NCBI GenBank assembly: GCA_932294295.1
Contig: OW028585.1
Location: 14,540,771 to 14,604,770, forward strand
Direction: 5' to 3'
From: Alitta virens
Lineage: Eukaryota > Annelida > Polychaeta > Phyllodocida > Nereididae
DNA length: 64,000 nucleotides
The notes under the pieces are model-generated. The model was not told the DNA's origin. It did not search any database and saw only the letters and a list, made by a program, of their open reading frames with translations. The position numbers and the translations under genes were made by a program. Shown here piece after piece: positions 45,602 to 57,475 of this stretch. Position 1 is the first letter of the stretch. Every line of letters begins with the position of its first letter.

Positions 45602-46090
45602 AGATGTGTGTTTGAATATGTTATTTTGATGTGAAAGGTTGAGTTGTAGAAGTAGGTCGTACAAAAGCATTGTGCTTGAGTCATTATGATGACATTCATT
45701 GTATTTTAATTGTATTTTACTACTGCTACTACTACTACTGACATGTATTTTTGATAATGGTTGGTATGTATGTAGTGTTGTTTTGGATCAATGGCCTTGC
45801 TATATCATCATTACGTCTGCCTCCGTTGATCATTTTTCTGATTAGAAAGTTATAAGCTCATCTGATCCAGGTTTGGTATTACAACAATATTGGATGGTAA
45901 GGAGTCCTACATAGTTTTATGGGACGAGCAAAAATTATATTGGGGCCAGGCTAATGAGATATTTTCCTTGCACACAGTACAGTCATACAAGTAATTATGC
46001 AGAATATCAGACATTAAAATACTATACAAAGCAATTTAACACAATATAATTATGGATAACAAAGTACAACAGAATTGCACGCAATATAGT

Positions 46091-46229
46091 TACATCACCA
46101 ATTGTGTGCGGTTGGATAAAAGCACGGAAAACGCATGGTTTTTGCCTCATTATAATAAGCTAAAAACCATGCGTTTTCCATGCGTTTATCCTTCTCTTGG
46201 AAAACGCACGTGGCACATTTGGCCATGTA
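46091..46229. mobile_element. MITE family B (copy 5)
   Basis: The left end is eroded (TACATCACCAATTGTG). Internal GGAAAACGCATGG and CCATGCGTTTTCC, and the right end GTGGCACATTTGGCCATGTA, are intact. Confidence 0.85.
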
Positions 46230-47669
46230 CAATTATAAAAAATAAGAAACACCAAAATTACAATACAATAACAAATATATAATATTTTTCTGACATGCTG
46301 GATCTTGTTTAATGTTACCACAGATTATGCACAGACATCATTAAAATGTCATGTATACTTTCAAGATCGTGTTATTTCCCACTTTAACCCAATCAACATT
46401 AATTTTACCCCATGTATATGGTCATACCATGGTTTTGATTCATGTTTGTCATTTGGTGCCAGGTATGTGACAAACTTCCTAAATAGATTCATTTTGACAG
46501 AATAAGGGGATTCCCTAAAATACCCAGAATTCCAGGAGCATGGAATCAGCCGCCCTGCACTTAAAGTGCACTTAAATGGCACTCAATGGCACTGGTGTGG
46601 CATTTGAACCCTTTTGTCCAAGTGCCAGGATGTGAATTAGGGTTCTGAGTGAAGTAACATAAGGGTTCGTGCATATTTGGGTACAGTTCAATGAGTTGTG
46701 TTTTGGGTGCATGTTAAGGGTCAAAGGTCATTGACTTCAAATGTGAGAGGTCATGAAGGTCACAGAGAACATTGTTATTTATAGCATTGTGTTATAACTA
46801 AACAAACATTACTTTTTTGCCAAATTGTGGGCAAACTTTTTAACTTATATATACACTACTAGTCCTGATGAAATTATTTCATTTTAACAAGTATGTTTAA
46901 ACATCCCCCCCCCCCCAAATAAAAACAACAACAGAAAAACAAAAATCAACATTCAAGCTGAAGAATTTGACCAAAATTGAGTTGTAATAAGCCATTCCCA
47001 AGTTTATTGTCTGAAAAAAGTATATACAATGTTTGACTAATTGTTTATTTTGAGTAATTGTTTTTGGCTGTTTTGATGCATCGTTTTGACTTGTCTTTTA
47101 GCTACTTTCGTGGTTATGAAATCGTGATGATCATGTAGTTACAAAGTATTTTTGACTTTAATGTGGGATAAACAACTGGGAGATGTGATCAATTTACTTC
47201 GTTTCTGTCCTAGGAAATACTCATGTCTCCATGGAAGTGCCAAGTTGTTTTATTACAACACATGGACTGTCTTTATGGAGATTTTGTAAGCCACAAATAT
47301 TGTCAAAATACCTTTTGAATTTCTGACAAAATTTAATGGTTATATGGCTAAACATTTCCTTTAACTTAGCTCCATATGTCAACAGTGTTTGATATTATGA
47401 GACTTGATTATGAGTGATAATTGATAACAGATGATATCACAGGTTGATGGACTCCCAAGGTGAATCATTTCATCATTATGTCTGCCTCTGATAGCTTCAT
47501 AAGAGTAAGCAAGGCCTCAAATCAGTAACATATTGGGACTAAAATGTTCTGTTTATAAACAAACAAAAAAAATCACAAAAAAGATATTGTCATTCATGTT
47601 GATTGTTTTAGCATTGTTAGCATTGTTTATTGACGCAGAACTGGGCTTTGTTGTTGTTTAAATGCCCGA

Positions 47670-47760
47670 CAGAGGGCACGCGTGATGTCACGTAACCCCT
47701 GACCTCTCACGTGCCAGTCACGTGTCTTGTAGAGGGCGCCACTTGTAAGTTTTTTAAAAA
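47670..47760. promoter_or_regulatory. GC-rich patch with paired CACGTG boxes
   Basis: CACGTG occurs at 47708-47713 and 47719-47724, near TGTCACGTAACCCC and GAGGGCGCCAC. It is a possible bHLH/bZIP binding cluster inside the intron. No expression evidence. Confidence 0.25.
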
Positions 47761-49344
47761 GTTTTTTGAGGGCGCAGTGTTCATGTGAGAATTCTCAAAA
47801 AATGAAAAAAGAATAGAAAAAGAAAAAAAACTAATCAACAAAATAGTAGCAAAGACAGACATAAAATGAAATGATATGAATAGATAGAATATTTGTAAGG
47901 AATAAAAATTGTCAAATGAGAGAGAATTGTTTGGTTTATGATATTGAGGGCGAAGATATGAGGGGAATAAAAAGTATTTAGTATGCCAGACAGGGAATCT
48001 GAGAAAAACTAGGGAAAAAGTAAAAGAATAGAGATGAAAAATAGGTCTGAATTTTGTTATGCCAGACAGGTGTATAATGACTCATTGTTATGTTTTTTCA
48101 TGTTTTTGTGATTTATTTTTTGGTGGCATTTTTCTTATGTTGGAGCATTCAAAAAGTAATCTAGTGTGTCTGGTGGTATATTGTGTCAATTGTCAAATTT
48201 ATATATAGGAATTTTTTTTTAAATCAAACTAGATTCATAATTTCACATCCTTTGCAAATGACCTCACTCACTGTGAAGACCACCTCACTATATTAGGACT
48301 ATTAAGACCATTTTACATGAAATTATTATGATAATAATCGTATTTTTTAGTCTCTACTGTATTTTTTTCAATATAGTAACAAAATTAATTCTTATAGATT
48401 ATCCGCTTATTAATTAGTATCACGTGGTACGTGAACAATTATAAATTGCCAGATACTAGGCTATTCCTAAAATATTCCTGTTGCGGGTTACTCGACCGTA
48501 TAGAACAAACATATCAGTGCTTAGATATCAATGACAAATTTTTTCCTTGCTTTTTGTTTTAATTTATTATTATTATAAAATTTTTTCTCCAACTATTCTT
48601 GCTGTAGCGCGGGATATTTGTAAAATAATTTTCTGAGGTGTAAAAAATGTAAAAAAAATTCCTATCTACCTGATGGGTTTTTCAACTGTCACGTAACCCC
48701 AATAGAAATATTCTTAAGGCTGGCCCTAATAAATTACCTAGTACCTACTTAAACTTATAAATTACAGTACTCTGCCCCTACTTAGAATTACCTATACAGT
48801 ACTTACGATCATCTAGTACTTGGAAATGACCTACTTATAATCACCATTACCCCTTTCTCTTTAAATACCTTCTCCTTCCCTTTTAGTATTTACCTTTCAT
48901 ACTTTTTCATTATCTTTTTATTTTTCTCTTATTTTTCTCTGCCCTTCTTTATTTAAACAGGTCGGGGGCTTTACAGGGGTGTGTATATTGACACTAAGTG
49001 GAGAATAAAAAACCCCCATAGGGTATATCTCAAGGATTTGTTTTGCTCCTCTACATATTGTAACCAGCTGTACTCGCCCTCTAAGGGGTAAAATGGATGA
49101 CTTGAAGACTTCCTCTGTTACCCTTGTTTATTTTCCTAGAATTTCCCCAGAAATTAGCAAGTAGGAGTGAAACTAAAAAATTGTCTTCTTATTTTTACTT
49201 TTTTTTATTTTGGAGAGGAGTGATTATTAATTGTTTGTGTTTATGAAATGTTATAAACACCATAATAATGAACTTTCAGTAATGTCTGGAATTAATTACT
49301 AATGATGCAAAGTTGTATATTTAAACATTTCTTAAATTTCTACA

Positions 49345-49455
49345 CTGAGCTGCTGAGGCAAGGAAAAGACCCCACCATGTAGTAAATACATAGGATTGGT
49401 GTGGACTCAGAAACACACCATCTCATCATTACATCTACTTGTAGCAGGTTATTGA
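49345..49455 (+). mobile_element. SINE family D, 3' fragment
   Basis: GCTGAGGCAAGGAAAAGACC, GTGTGGACTC and CATCTCATCATTACATCTAC, followed by a TATC array at about 49468-49535. Confidence 0.75.
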
Positions 49456-50099
49456 GCTGGAAATACTGTCTATCCATCTATCTATCTATCTATCTATCTA
49501 TCTATTTATCTATCCATCTATCTATCCATCTATTATTAGATCTTTTAACACCAAGATCTGTGTTGACATTTAACATGTAAAAACTTTTTCACACCAGATG
49601 TAAAAAATGTGTAAATTTATAGAAATGTCTGAATGGTAGTAAACAGGATAGTAACACCTGGGTAGTAAAATTGTTGGTAGTAAAATCTGGCTAGTAGAAC
49701 CATGGAGTCACAAGAGACAAGAGTAGAACCTTGGGTAGTGGTTCACAGAGGTTGCCATGTTTCCTGCATATTTGTTTACATTGATTCAATTGAAGCTCCT
49801 GAAGTGTGGATCTTTTTTGTCTTTTCTGATTTTTTATTTACTTTTTTCTTAGAGTAAATGGAAGTCTGTTTATTGTAAACAAACTCTATATTTCCATTAA
49901 GAAGTCCACGCTAATTTGTTTTCTCAAAAAAGTTTTTAAAAAAGAAAGAAAAGGAAATGAATTGAAAAAGGAAAATAAATATTGGTTGAAAATGGTGAAA
50001 CTTTGTATTCCAAGGTATAATATAAAATCCAAGAAAATGAAATAATTATAAGCAAATGATAATACATAAGGATATTTTTAAGCACCCCGAAATGTATTT

Positions 50100-50180
50100 A
50101 CTATGAAACCTCACAATAAGACCACCCTTTAATGTAATTGCAGTGGTCTTAATGGTGAGGTGGTCTTAATGGTGAGATCA
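50100..50180. repeat. Short family E element
   Basis: GAAACCTCACAATAAGACCA, then GCAGTGGTCTTAATGGTGAG. The inverted termini are separated by only a short spacer. Confidence 0.65.
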
Positions 50181-50752
50181 GTTACTATGGTAACAATACA
50201 AAAAGTTTAGTTATTGTAAACAGAAGAAAAAATATTAATTCTGATGTGATTTTAATAATATTTGTATTAATTAATTTTCTATCTCACTACCGTAGTGGCT
50301 AAATTACGAACCAGGTGTATACTATTTTTAGGGCATTTTACATTTATATTTTCTTTAAGGTAATTTTTGCTTGAATATGTATAAAGTGGCTAGTATTAGT
50401 CACCTAGCTTGTAATTGAGAAAATACGATACATTAGATATCTACATTGATAACTTAATTGATTAATTAGGCAGAGACGGTACACAACAGTGACACTTATT
50501 TATAACTATTATAAATAAATCTAAAGAATTTAATTCCGATTAACCACAGTTTACTGCTAAAAATAAACTTCCTGGCCCCTAAGAAAATATCGCCATGAGT
50601 GTATATACAGTTTCTCAGAAATGTTGAGGAAGCAATTTAGATTTATTTACTTAAGTAGAAAATACAAGAAACCCTCAAAGTGGGGTACTTCATGTAACTT
50701 TCTTTTAGACATGTTTATTTATTGACGATAAGCCTGGTTATATATACTACAT

Positions 50753-51200
50753 TTACAGTGGAACCCGACTATTAAGACCACCTAGATATTAAGACCACCT
50801 AGATATTAAGGCTACCTTACTATTTAGACCACCTCACTATCAAGAACACCTAACTATTAAGACCACCTCACTATCAAGACCACCTCACTATTAAGACCAC
50901 CTTACTTTTAAGAACACCTCACTATCAAGACCACCTCCCTATCAAGACCTCCTTACTATCAAGACCACCTCACTATTAAGACCACCTCACTGTTAAAACT
51001 CCCTCACTAGTAAGAGCACCTCACTATAAAGACCATCTCATTAAGACCACCTCCATATTAAGACCACTTTAAAGGCCATACAACTGCACTGTCTGTGATA
51101 ATGTTTCAGAATTAAGACTACCTCAATTTATAGACCACTTTGAAGGCCAGACCAGTTCAGTGATTCCCAAGGGTGGTCTTAATTAATTAAAAGTGGGGTT
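50753..51200 (+). repeat. Family E MITE expanded into a minisatellite
   Basis: Starts TACAGTGGAACCCGACTATT and ends GGGTGGTCTTAATTAATTAA then GTGGGGTTTCT. In between are about 18 units of CTATTAAGACCACCTCA and variants. Confidence 0.85.
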
Positions 51201-51267
51201 TCTCGCCAACTTTCGCCTTACTAAAGGAAATCGATCTGCAGGGGGTAGGGGAAACTGGGGGTAAAAT

Positions 51268-51301
51268 CTTGGAAGAAATATACTTGTATATTTCTTCCAA
51301 G
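51268..51301. repeat. 34-bp near-perfect palindrome flanked by direct repeats
   Basis: Arms CTTGGAAGAAATATAC and GTATATTTCTTCCAAG around TT. GGGTAAAAT occurs immediately on both sides. Confidence 0.95.
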
Positions 51302-51479
51302 GGTAAAATGAACCCAAGGGGGAAATTTACTTGTGGGAGTAGAGGGGAATGGGGCGAAAAGATTGAGGGGTGTCATCATGGGGTGTAATATAGATGTAAA
51401 TTCAAGGCTGATGCCATCATCATATCATGAAGTCATTAGAATGTTATCACGATGTTGTCATGATTATAACATGCTTGGT

Positions 51480-51670
51480 TAATTCTAATGAAATATGTCA
51501 TGTGGAAAGAATTTATTAAGTGGAATGATATTTTTGTAGGAAATGGGAGTGCTTGTTACTTTAATATTGCATGTATGTGAATGATACCAAGTTTATAACT
51601 AGCTGAGGCAGATGTAATGATAAGATGACATACACTAGGGGTCCACACCATTGTTGTGCACTTACTTCAT
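51480..51670. repeat. Dispersed repeat shared with 52850-52995, ending in SINE-D tail sequence
   Basis: TGAAATATGTCATGTGGAAA, GTGAATGATACCAAGTTTAT, AACTAGCTGAGGCAGATGTA and GGGTCCACACCAT recur in order at 52850-52995 with about 85-90% identity by eye. Confidence 0.8.
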
Positions 51671-52554
51671 TTTGGATAAGAAATTGTTTTCTGAAGACAC
51701 CTAATATTTTGTCTATTTTTTTAACACCAGCTTATTATGAAATCCAGTTAGAATGGAGACTTCAATTGTGACCTTCTCATAATAGTGGCTCCAGGGTTAT
51801 AAGAGAGTCTTAACTTCACATGGAGAGGAATTATATCATTAAATGAAACCTTGAATAATATCAGAGATGAAACTGCTCGAAGTCACAAGAATGATCTCAT
51901 GATGTGAGCGAAGTTCAGTTAGTTTTTCAAGGATTGAATTTTCGAAAAGGATACTGTGGTTTGTTGTGGGTTATTTTAGATGGGTGTATTTTCAGCAGTT
52001 TACTGGGAAATTTGTTGCAAATTAAAGTGGAGGTTGTTTTTCAGTCATGGAAGGCAATTGCTGTGATTTTAGAGCAGGGAACAAATATAATCATATGATA
52101 ATTTTTGTGTTATTGTGGTTGTTTTCAAACTTTGTTCAGGCTGTTTTTCAGATGTTTTTGCTTTAAAATTTGAGAAATTATGGAAATAAAACATTGTATT
52201 GGTCATTTTGCTAAGGTAGTGCCTGATTATAGGGAATTCCAGCAAAATAAAAATGAGAAATGTAATAACGTATAATTATTATTTAAGTATATAAAGAAAA
52301 TCCTGTTGGTAATGTATATATAACCCCCCCCCCCCCCCCCAACCCTCTAACTCAAAACAGAGCAAAATGGTATAATTTAGATTTTATGGGTTATGCATGT
52401 TTGTATAAATATCATAATCACGATATCCTGTCATGTTTATGAAATGCATGAACCAGGTATCCCTTTGGTTAAAACTCATAACATCTGCTGTGAATATCTC
52501 ATTACAAGATGATATCATGTCTCAAGATGGCTCCCTGGGCAACTCCCGTGTGGC

Positions 52555-52630
52555 CTATGAATAGAGAGGTCACGTCACACGTGACATGATTTATGCACGT
52601 GCAGTGCGCGAGGAGCACGTGCAAGGCAGC
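52555..52630. promoter_or_regulatory. Cluster of three CACGTG boxes plus CRE-like site
   Basis: Perfect CACGTG at 52578-52583, 52596-52601 and 52616-52621 (spacing 18 and 20 bp), with GGTCACGTCA just upstream. The spacing of nearly two helical turns is suggestive of an enhancer. The block is GC-rich compared with its flanks. Confidence 0.35.
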
Positions 52631-52849
52631 ATAGGTTATTTATGGCCAATTTACGATTGTATCAGTATTGCAATGTTTTTATCAAGGCATAGGTCAAATG
52701 TACATAGATAACTGGATATTTTTCAATAATATTTGTTTTCATAATATTTTGTCACATGTGCTTAATATATGACTGTTAATATAATTTATAAATTACTCAC
52801 TAAGTACTATATAGTTTTAGTTATTGGTTATATATTTATTTATTTTGGT

Positions 52850-52995
52850 ACTCATGAAATATGTCACGTGGAAAGAATTTATAAAGTGGAATGATGGTTT
52901 TAATATTGCATCTAAGTGAATGATACCCAGTTTATAACTAGCTGAGGCAGATGTTTTGATGAGATGATACACACTTTGGGTCCACACCATGGACT
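52850..52995. repeat. Second copy of the 51480-51670 repeat
   Basis: Begins TGAAATATGTCACGTGGAAA and ends GGGTCCACACCATG. It lacks about 30 bp present in the first copy. Confidence 0.8.
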
Positions 52996-53040
52996 TATGT
53001 ACAAACATAACATAATAAAATGAGAGTAAAAAACAATGAA

Positions 53041-53200
53041 AGAAATTATAATTAAATTATAATTGTTAAGGGAATTATTAGGGTCATGTTAATAATAGTA
53101 TTTATATTAATGGTAATAAAAATTATAATTAAATTATAATTGTTAAGGGAATTATAAGGGTGAAGGGTCATATTAATAATAGTATTAATATTAATGGTAA
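53041..53200. repeat. AT-rich tandem duplication, ~76-bp unit x2
   Basis: AATTATAATTAAATTATAAT then TGTTAAGGGAATTAT recurs about 76 bp later. Both copies continue into TTAATAATAGTATT and ATTAATGGTAATAA. Confidence 0.85.
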
Positions 53201-53552
53201 TAACTATACATATAAACTATGAAAATGTCTCTTTTATTAAGACCTTGATTTGTAAAATATAAATATTTATTCAACTTCTTGAAAATACTATAACCATATA
53301 ATATTTTACAAGCTTACAAAGTGCATATTAAGTTGACAGTGTACATTTGATTGTATACAGTTTAACAAGTGACTAACTTAACAGAACATAGAGCAAGCGT
53401 TGTATCATATAATGTGTTTGTAAATAAGGAAATGTACCTTAGGAAATGTTACTTATAAATTGTCTTGGTTACAATCCACGAAATCCCCAAATCTAGGTTC
53501 TATGGAGTTTACCCAAGTTTGAGCTAAGCAACATCACCAATATTATAAAGTG

Positions 53553-54248
53553 CAATTGTGAATTTTATGATAGTTTTAGGATAGAATTGATTTTTTTCTT
53601 ATATTGCATTTTATGATAGTTTTAGGATAGAATTGATTTTTTTCTTATATTGCACCTATATTATGATAGTTTTAGGATAGAATTAATATATTTCTTATAT
53701 TGCATTTTATGATAGTTTTAGGATGGAATTAATATATTTCTTATATTGCATTTTATGATAGTTTTAGGATAGAATTAATATATTTCTTATATTGCATTTT
53801 ATGATAGTTTTAGGATGGAATTAATATATTTCTTATATTGCATTTAATGATAGTTTTAGGATAGAATTAATATATTTCTTATATTGCATTTAATGATAGT
53901 TTTAGGATGGAATTAATATATTTCTTATATTGCATTTTATGATAGTTTTAGGATAGAATTAATATATTTCTTATATTGCATTTTATGATAGTTTTAGGAT
54001 AGAATTGATATATTTCTTGTATTGCATTTTATGATAGTTTTAGGATGGAATTAATATATTTCTTATATTGCATTTTATGATAGTTTTAGGATAGAATTAA
54101 TGTATTTCTTATATTGCATTTTATGATAGTTTTAGGATAGAATTAATATATTTCTTGTATTGCATTTTATGATAGTTTTAGGATAGAATTAATATATTTC
54201 TTATATTGCATTTTATGATAGTTTTAGGATGGAATTAATATATATTTC
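53553..54248. repeat. 46-bp minisatellite, about 15 copies
   Basis: Unit: ATTTTATGATAGTTTTAGGA, TAGAATTAATATATTTCTTA, TATTGC. Units differ at a few recurrent sites (GGATAG/GGATGG, AATTAATATA/AATTGATTTT). The left units carry the TTGATTTTTTT variant, the rest AATATATTTC. Confidence 0.97.
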
Positions 54249-54261
54249 TTATATTGATTGC

Positions 54262-54405
54262 AAGACTGGAGCCTACCGGGGGGGGGGGGGGGGCTAAATA
54301 TAGTATATTTATGGTTACTAAAGTAACGTCAGACCATCTGAGGCTTGACCTTTGACCAAACTGCCCCCCCCCCCCCCGACTTTTTCCCAGGCTACGGCCC
54401 TGCAA
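54262..54405. mobile_element. MITE-like element with poly-G and poly-C tracts
   Basis: Left GGAGCCTACCGGGG and right CCCAGGCTACGGCCCTGC are partial inverted ends. The interior has a G run of about 17 nt and a C run of about 14 nt. A CAGGGCCGTAGCC-type terminus recalls hAT MITEs. Confidence 0.5.
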
Positions 54406-54659
54406 ATATGATTTCTTAGGATGTGAGAACCTGTACTGCACTAAGCATAGCTTAGAACCTTGTATATAGAAGTACATACCTTAGCTGATACCTCACGGGC
54501 ATACTTTTGTACAGCGCACATATTGTATCATACTTTGAATATATTCTGTGATACATTATGCATGTGATTCCATGTCGAATTCCTCGTACAATATATTTCT
54601 GAAGGTTTTCAGATCGCATACAATATACAGAGACGGCTGTATAATTATTTCGAACATTT

Positions 54660-55700
54660 AAATGTACAGTTCGTGGATTTATAGAAAGCGTTTGACAAAC
54701 TACACACGAATTGCAGCACTGTTAAGGTCTACGGATTATTATTTAGCGTTATTTATTATTATTAACACGTGCAGCGTGAAGTTATGTGTCCGTATTACCG
54801 AGTACATGTAATCGTTATAAATACAGTAGCTGGATTGTCGAAAAGCTTTTGACCTTGTACAGTATTTTGTAGGGCTGTACACCTTTATCTTTAAAACGAT
54901 ACGATACGTATCACAATACAGTAAAACCGATAAGATACGTATCATGATACGTATCATTAAATTTTGTCAAATTAATTTAATGCATATATATAAAAGTTTA
55001 TTATAAACCTAAAATAATCAAAAGATACTATCAAATTTAATGAACAAATCTTCATTGAATAACTGCAAACTATTCACAAACACTGTAACATCTGGGTAGC
55101 AGGTGTCTTATCGAAAATGCTGATCTGCACATCATGTAATTGTATCGTAATTATAAATAACGGTTATCAATACCCGTATCGTTAACCTAGTACCGGTACA
55201 AACGTTAAATCGAGAACCGGTGTACAACCCTACTGCTCACATTTAAGAGTTATTGCATCGACAACTCTGATTAAAATATGATATACATAATTGTAATCGC
55301 CTTAATATTAAGACCACTTCAGTAATTCCCAATGGTGCTCTTAATTGTGGGGTTTTACTGTAATAGAACTTTACATTTGTTGACCTTTTGGAAAGCTTTT
55401 GACCTTGAGCGGAATTATAGGGTTTATTTGAAGCACTCTTAAAGTCCATGAAATGTATGTACTGCATATTTATGTAGGGTGTTGTGGAACATACAATGCA
55501 TAAGCTTGTATGTCAGTAATAGTTAAATAGAGCATTTGAAACCCACAAATAAGACTGTATCCTCGTGACTTTAAATGCGGGGTTCCGCTCTTGAGCCAAC
55601 AGTACAGTTGTAGGATTTCTGAAAAGCTTTCGACCTTGTACACCATAATGCGCATTTTGAATCGCTCTCTTGGGAGTCCATAATTGTATGGACCGTCGTG
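54660..55700 (+). repeat. Diverged segments derived from RT motif A, split by a MITE
   Basis: Four segments (from about 54667, 54826, 55385 and 55605) contain variants of GAAAAGCTTTTGACCTTGTACA. Read in frame, this gives ...KAFDLVH..., the first catalytic block of LINE reverse transcriptases. The third segment shares AAGCACTCTTAAAGTCCATG with the minus-strand copy at 57395-57475. All are broken by stops. A family N MITE sits in the second. Confidence 0.5.
54870..55232 (+). mobile_element. hAT-like MITE family N (copy 2)
   Basis: Inverted ends TAGGGCTGTACACC and GGTGTACAACCCTA. The interior has repeated GATACGTATC and the GAGAACCGG block. Confidence 0.85.
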
Positions 55701-56386
55701 AAACTCATTAGTATGAGATTAGTTGAATGACACTCGTACATGAACCTCCTTTGTGTGGTATAATTGATATTCATGTGAGTTGTGTAGCCCAAGAGCTTAA
55801 CTTTGCCACGGTGTAGCTTAAGTATGTGAATTGACATGTTGTTGACATGATTCATGTACAATGATGCTGTCGTACAGTCATCTCTTGTTAATATGCGATG
55901 TATACATCTATAGCGCTTGTAATAAGTATTAAGAACTAAGGTCCTATTATAGTATGTAATAAAATGTATTAGTACTATTTACATTTTGTATATGATGATA
56001 TATAGTGATGGGCCGACGATCGATTATACTCGATTGAATGCTTTGGGACTGATTTTCGTCAGTTCCGATGTATGAGTTAATTAAATTCGGATTAAGGTTT
56101 GAAAATAAAGCATTCTATTGATTCTCATTAACAGTTGTTAGTGAAACTTATTGTTGTGTTTCCACAATTCAATATTTTGTAAGTGAAAATGTATGGAGTT
56201 TAATAATCAGTTTATAGGTATCCAAACCGACTAAAATCGATCATCGGTTGGTTTCCCTCAACTGATGATCGACTGCAAAAATGTTACCTACTCCCATCAC
56301 TAATTATATAGATGTTTCAGAGATTGAAATAAGTCGAGAATTATCATTCAGGTTACATGGAGGTTACAATAATTTTATGTGTCAAA

Positions 56387-56706
56387 TAGTGGATTTTCAC
56401 AGAAGGTTCTCTGTATTTCCACCAGGTGGCTAAAACAGAATACTGAAATTCTATTTGCTGAAAAACTTCCCGCCCTTGACTGTGATTGGCTGAAGCGAAG
56501 TGCATCCAAGCAGCAGTATTTTTAGTGCATTTTAATGTATATTTGACACTTTATCATTTAGTTGATTTTTGTTATTTTTCTGAGAAAGTGATATTTATGG
56601 AATCAGTTAGTTATTACTTACTGTGTCTGAAAAGCAAAATAAGTAATAAGAGGAGAGGAAAGACTTATGTCTTGCTGAATTCAGGGCTGTTCAGTGAAAA
56701 GACTAT
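56387..56706 (+). mobile_element. MITE family C (copy 5)
   Basis: Begins TAGTGGATTTTCACAGAAGG and ends AGTGAAAAGACTA. The 70-codon open frame inside is shared with copy 4 but differs mostly by amino-acid-changing substitutions, so it is not treated as a gene. Confidence 0.88.
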
Positions 56707-57031
56707 TATTTGGAGACAACAGTTGCAGTTAGAGGCATGTAGAGTTACCGCATCAATATTTATAGTAACTGGAAAGCGGGTTAGCATTGTTGAACCTTAT
56801 TTTGATCCCCGTTGTTTGTGTAGGGTTTTATTAGGGTAGGATTGGATAGTCGTGTTGCTTAAGTGCAGTTATTTAGTTGCTGTCACAAGTGTCGGATTGT
56901 GCATGTACAACATGGTGAGTATATTGTGCACCAGATGCAGGTAGCAGGATTTGTACTTGTTTTAATGTTTACGCATACGGTATATTCCTGAATTACCTTG
57001 TTTTCGTCATTATGTCGAATGGAGCATTCGT

Positions 57032-57320
57032 CAGGGTTCCTACAGTCATGGAAAATCCTGAAAAATCTTGGAAAAGTTGGTTGTCATGGAAAAGTCATTG
57101 AATTATAGAAATTTTACAATAGTCATGAAAAATAAAAAAAAGAGTATTGTCTGCAATACAAAATGGTGGTGAGGACAGCTGTAACTGGTGTGTGGAGGCA
57201 ATCCTTGAATTAGTTGTGCAGATTTTATTGAAGGAAAGTCAGGGAAATTCTGTTAATGGTCATGGAAAAGTAATGGAAAAGTCATGGGAATTTAATTTCA
57301 TGATTTCTGTGGGAACCCTG
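57032..57320. mobile_element. MITE with CAGGGTTCCTACAG ends and a 6-bp target duplication
   Basis: Left CAGGGTTCCTACAGTCATGG and right CATGATTTCTGTGGGAACCC then TG are imperfect inverted ends. ATTCGT lies directly on both sides. The interior has repeated CATGGAAAAGTCAT. Confidence 0.8.
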
Positions 57321-57394
57321 ATTCGTCATTATGTAGATTTATCGTCTCATCAATACATCTGCCTGTGGCCTATATATGGTGTTACATTTGTGAA

Positions 57395-57475
57395 CTTTAA
57401 GAGTGCTTTGATTCAAAATGCGCATTGTGGTGTACATGGTCGAAAGCTTTTCGAAAATCCAGCAACTGAGTTGTG
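57395..57475 (-). pseudogene. Fragment of LINE reverse transcriptase motif A
   Basis: The minus-strand frame gives LDFRKAFDHVHHNAHFES before a stop. The DF.KAFD.V.H signature is the RT catalytic block A of non-LTR elements. The intact catalytic Asp suggests more recent decay than the copies at 54.7-55.7 kb. Confidence 0.7.

Noticed and set aside
56486..56839. 70-residue frame MAEAKCI... shared with the minus-strand frame at 40067-40306
   Set aside because: It lies inside MITE family C. The two copies differ mainly by amino-acid-changing substitutions, the initiator of one is TTG, and other copies are frameshifted. There is no sign of selection for coding.
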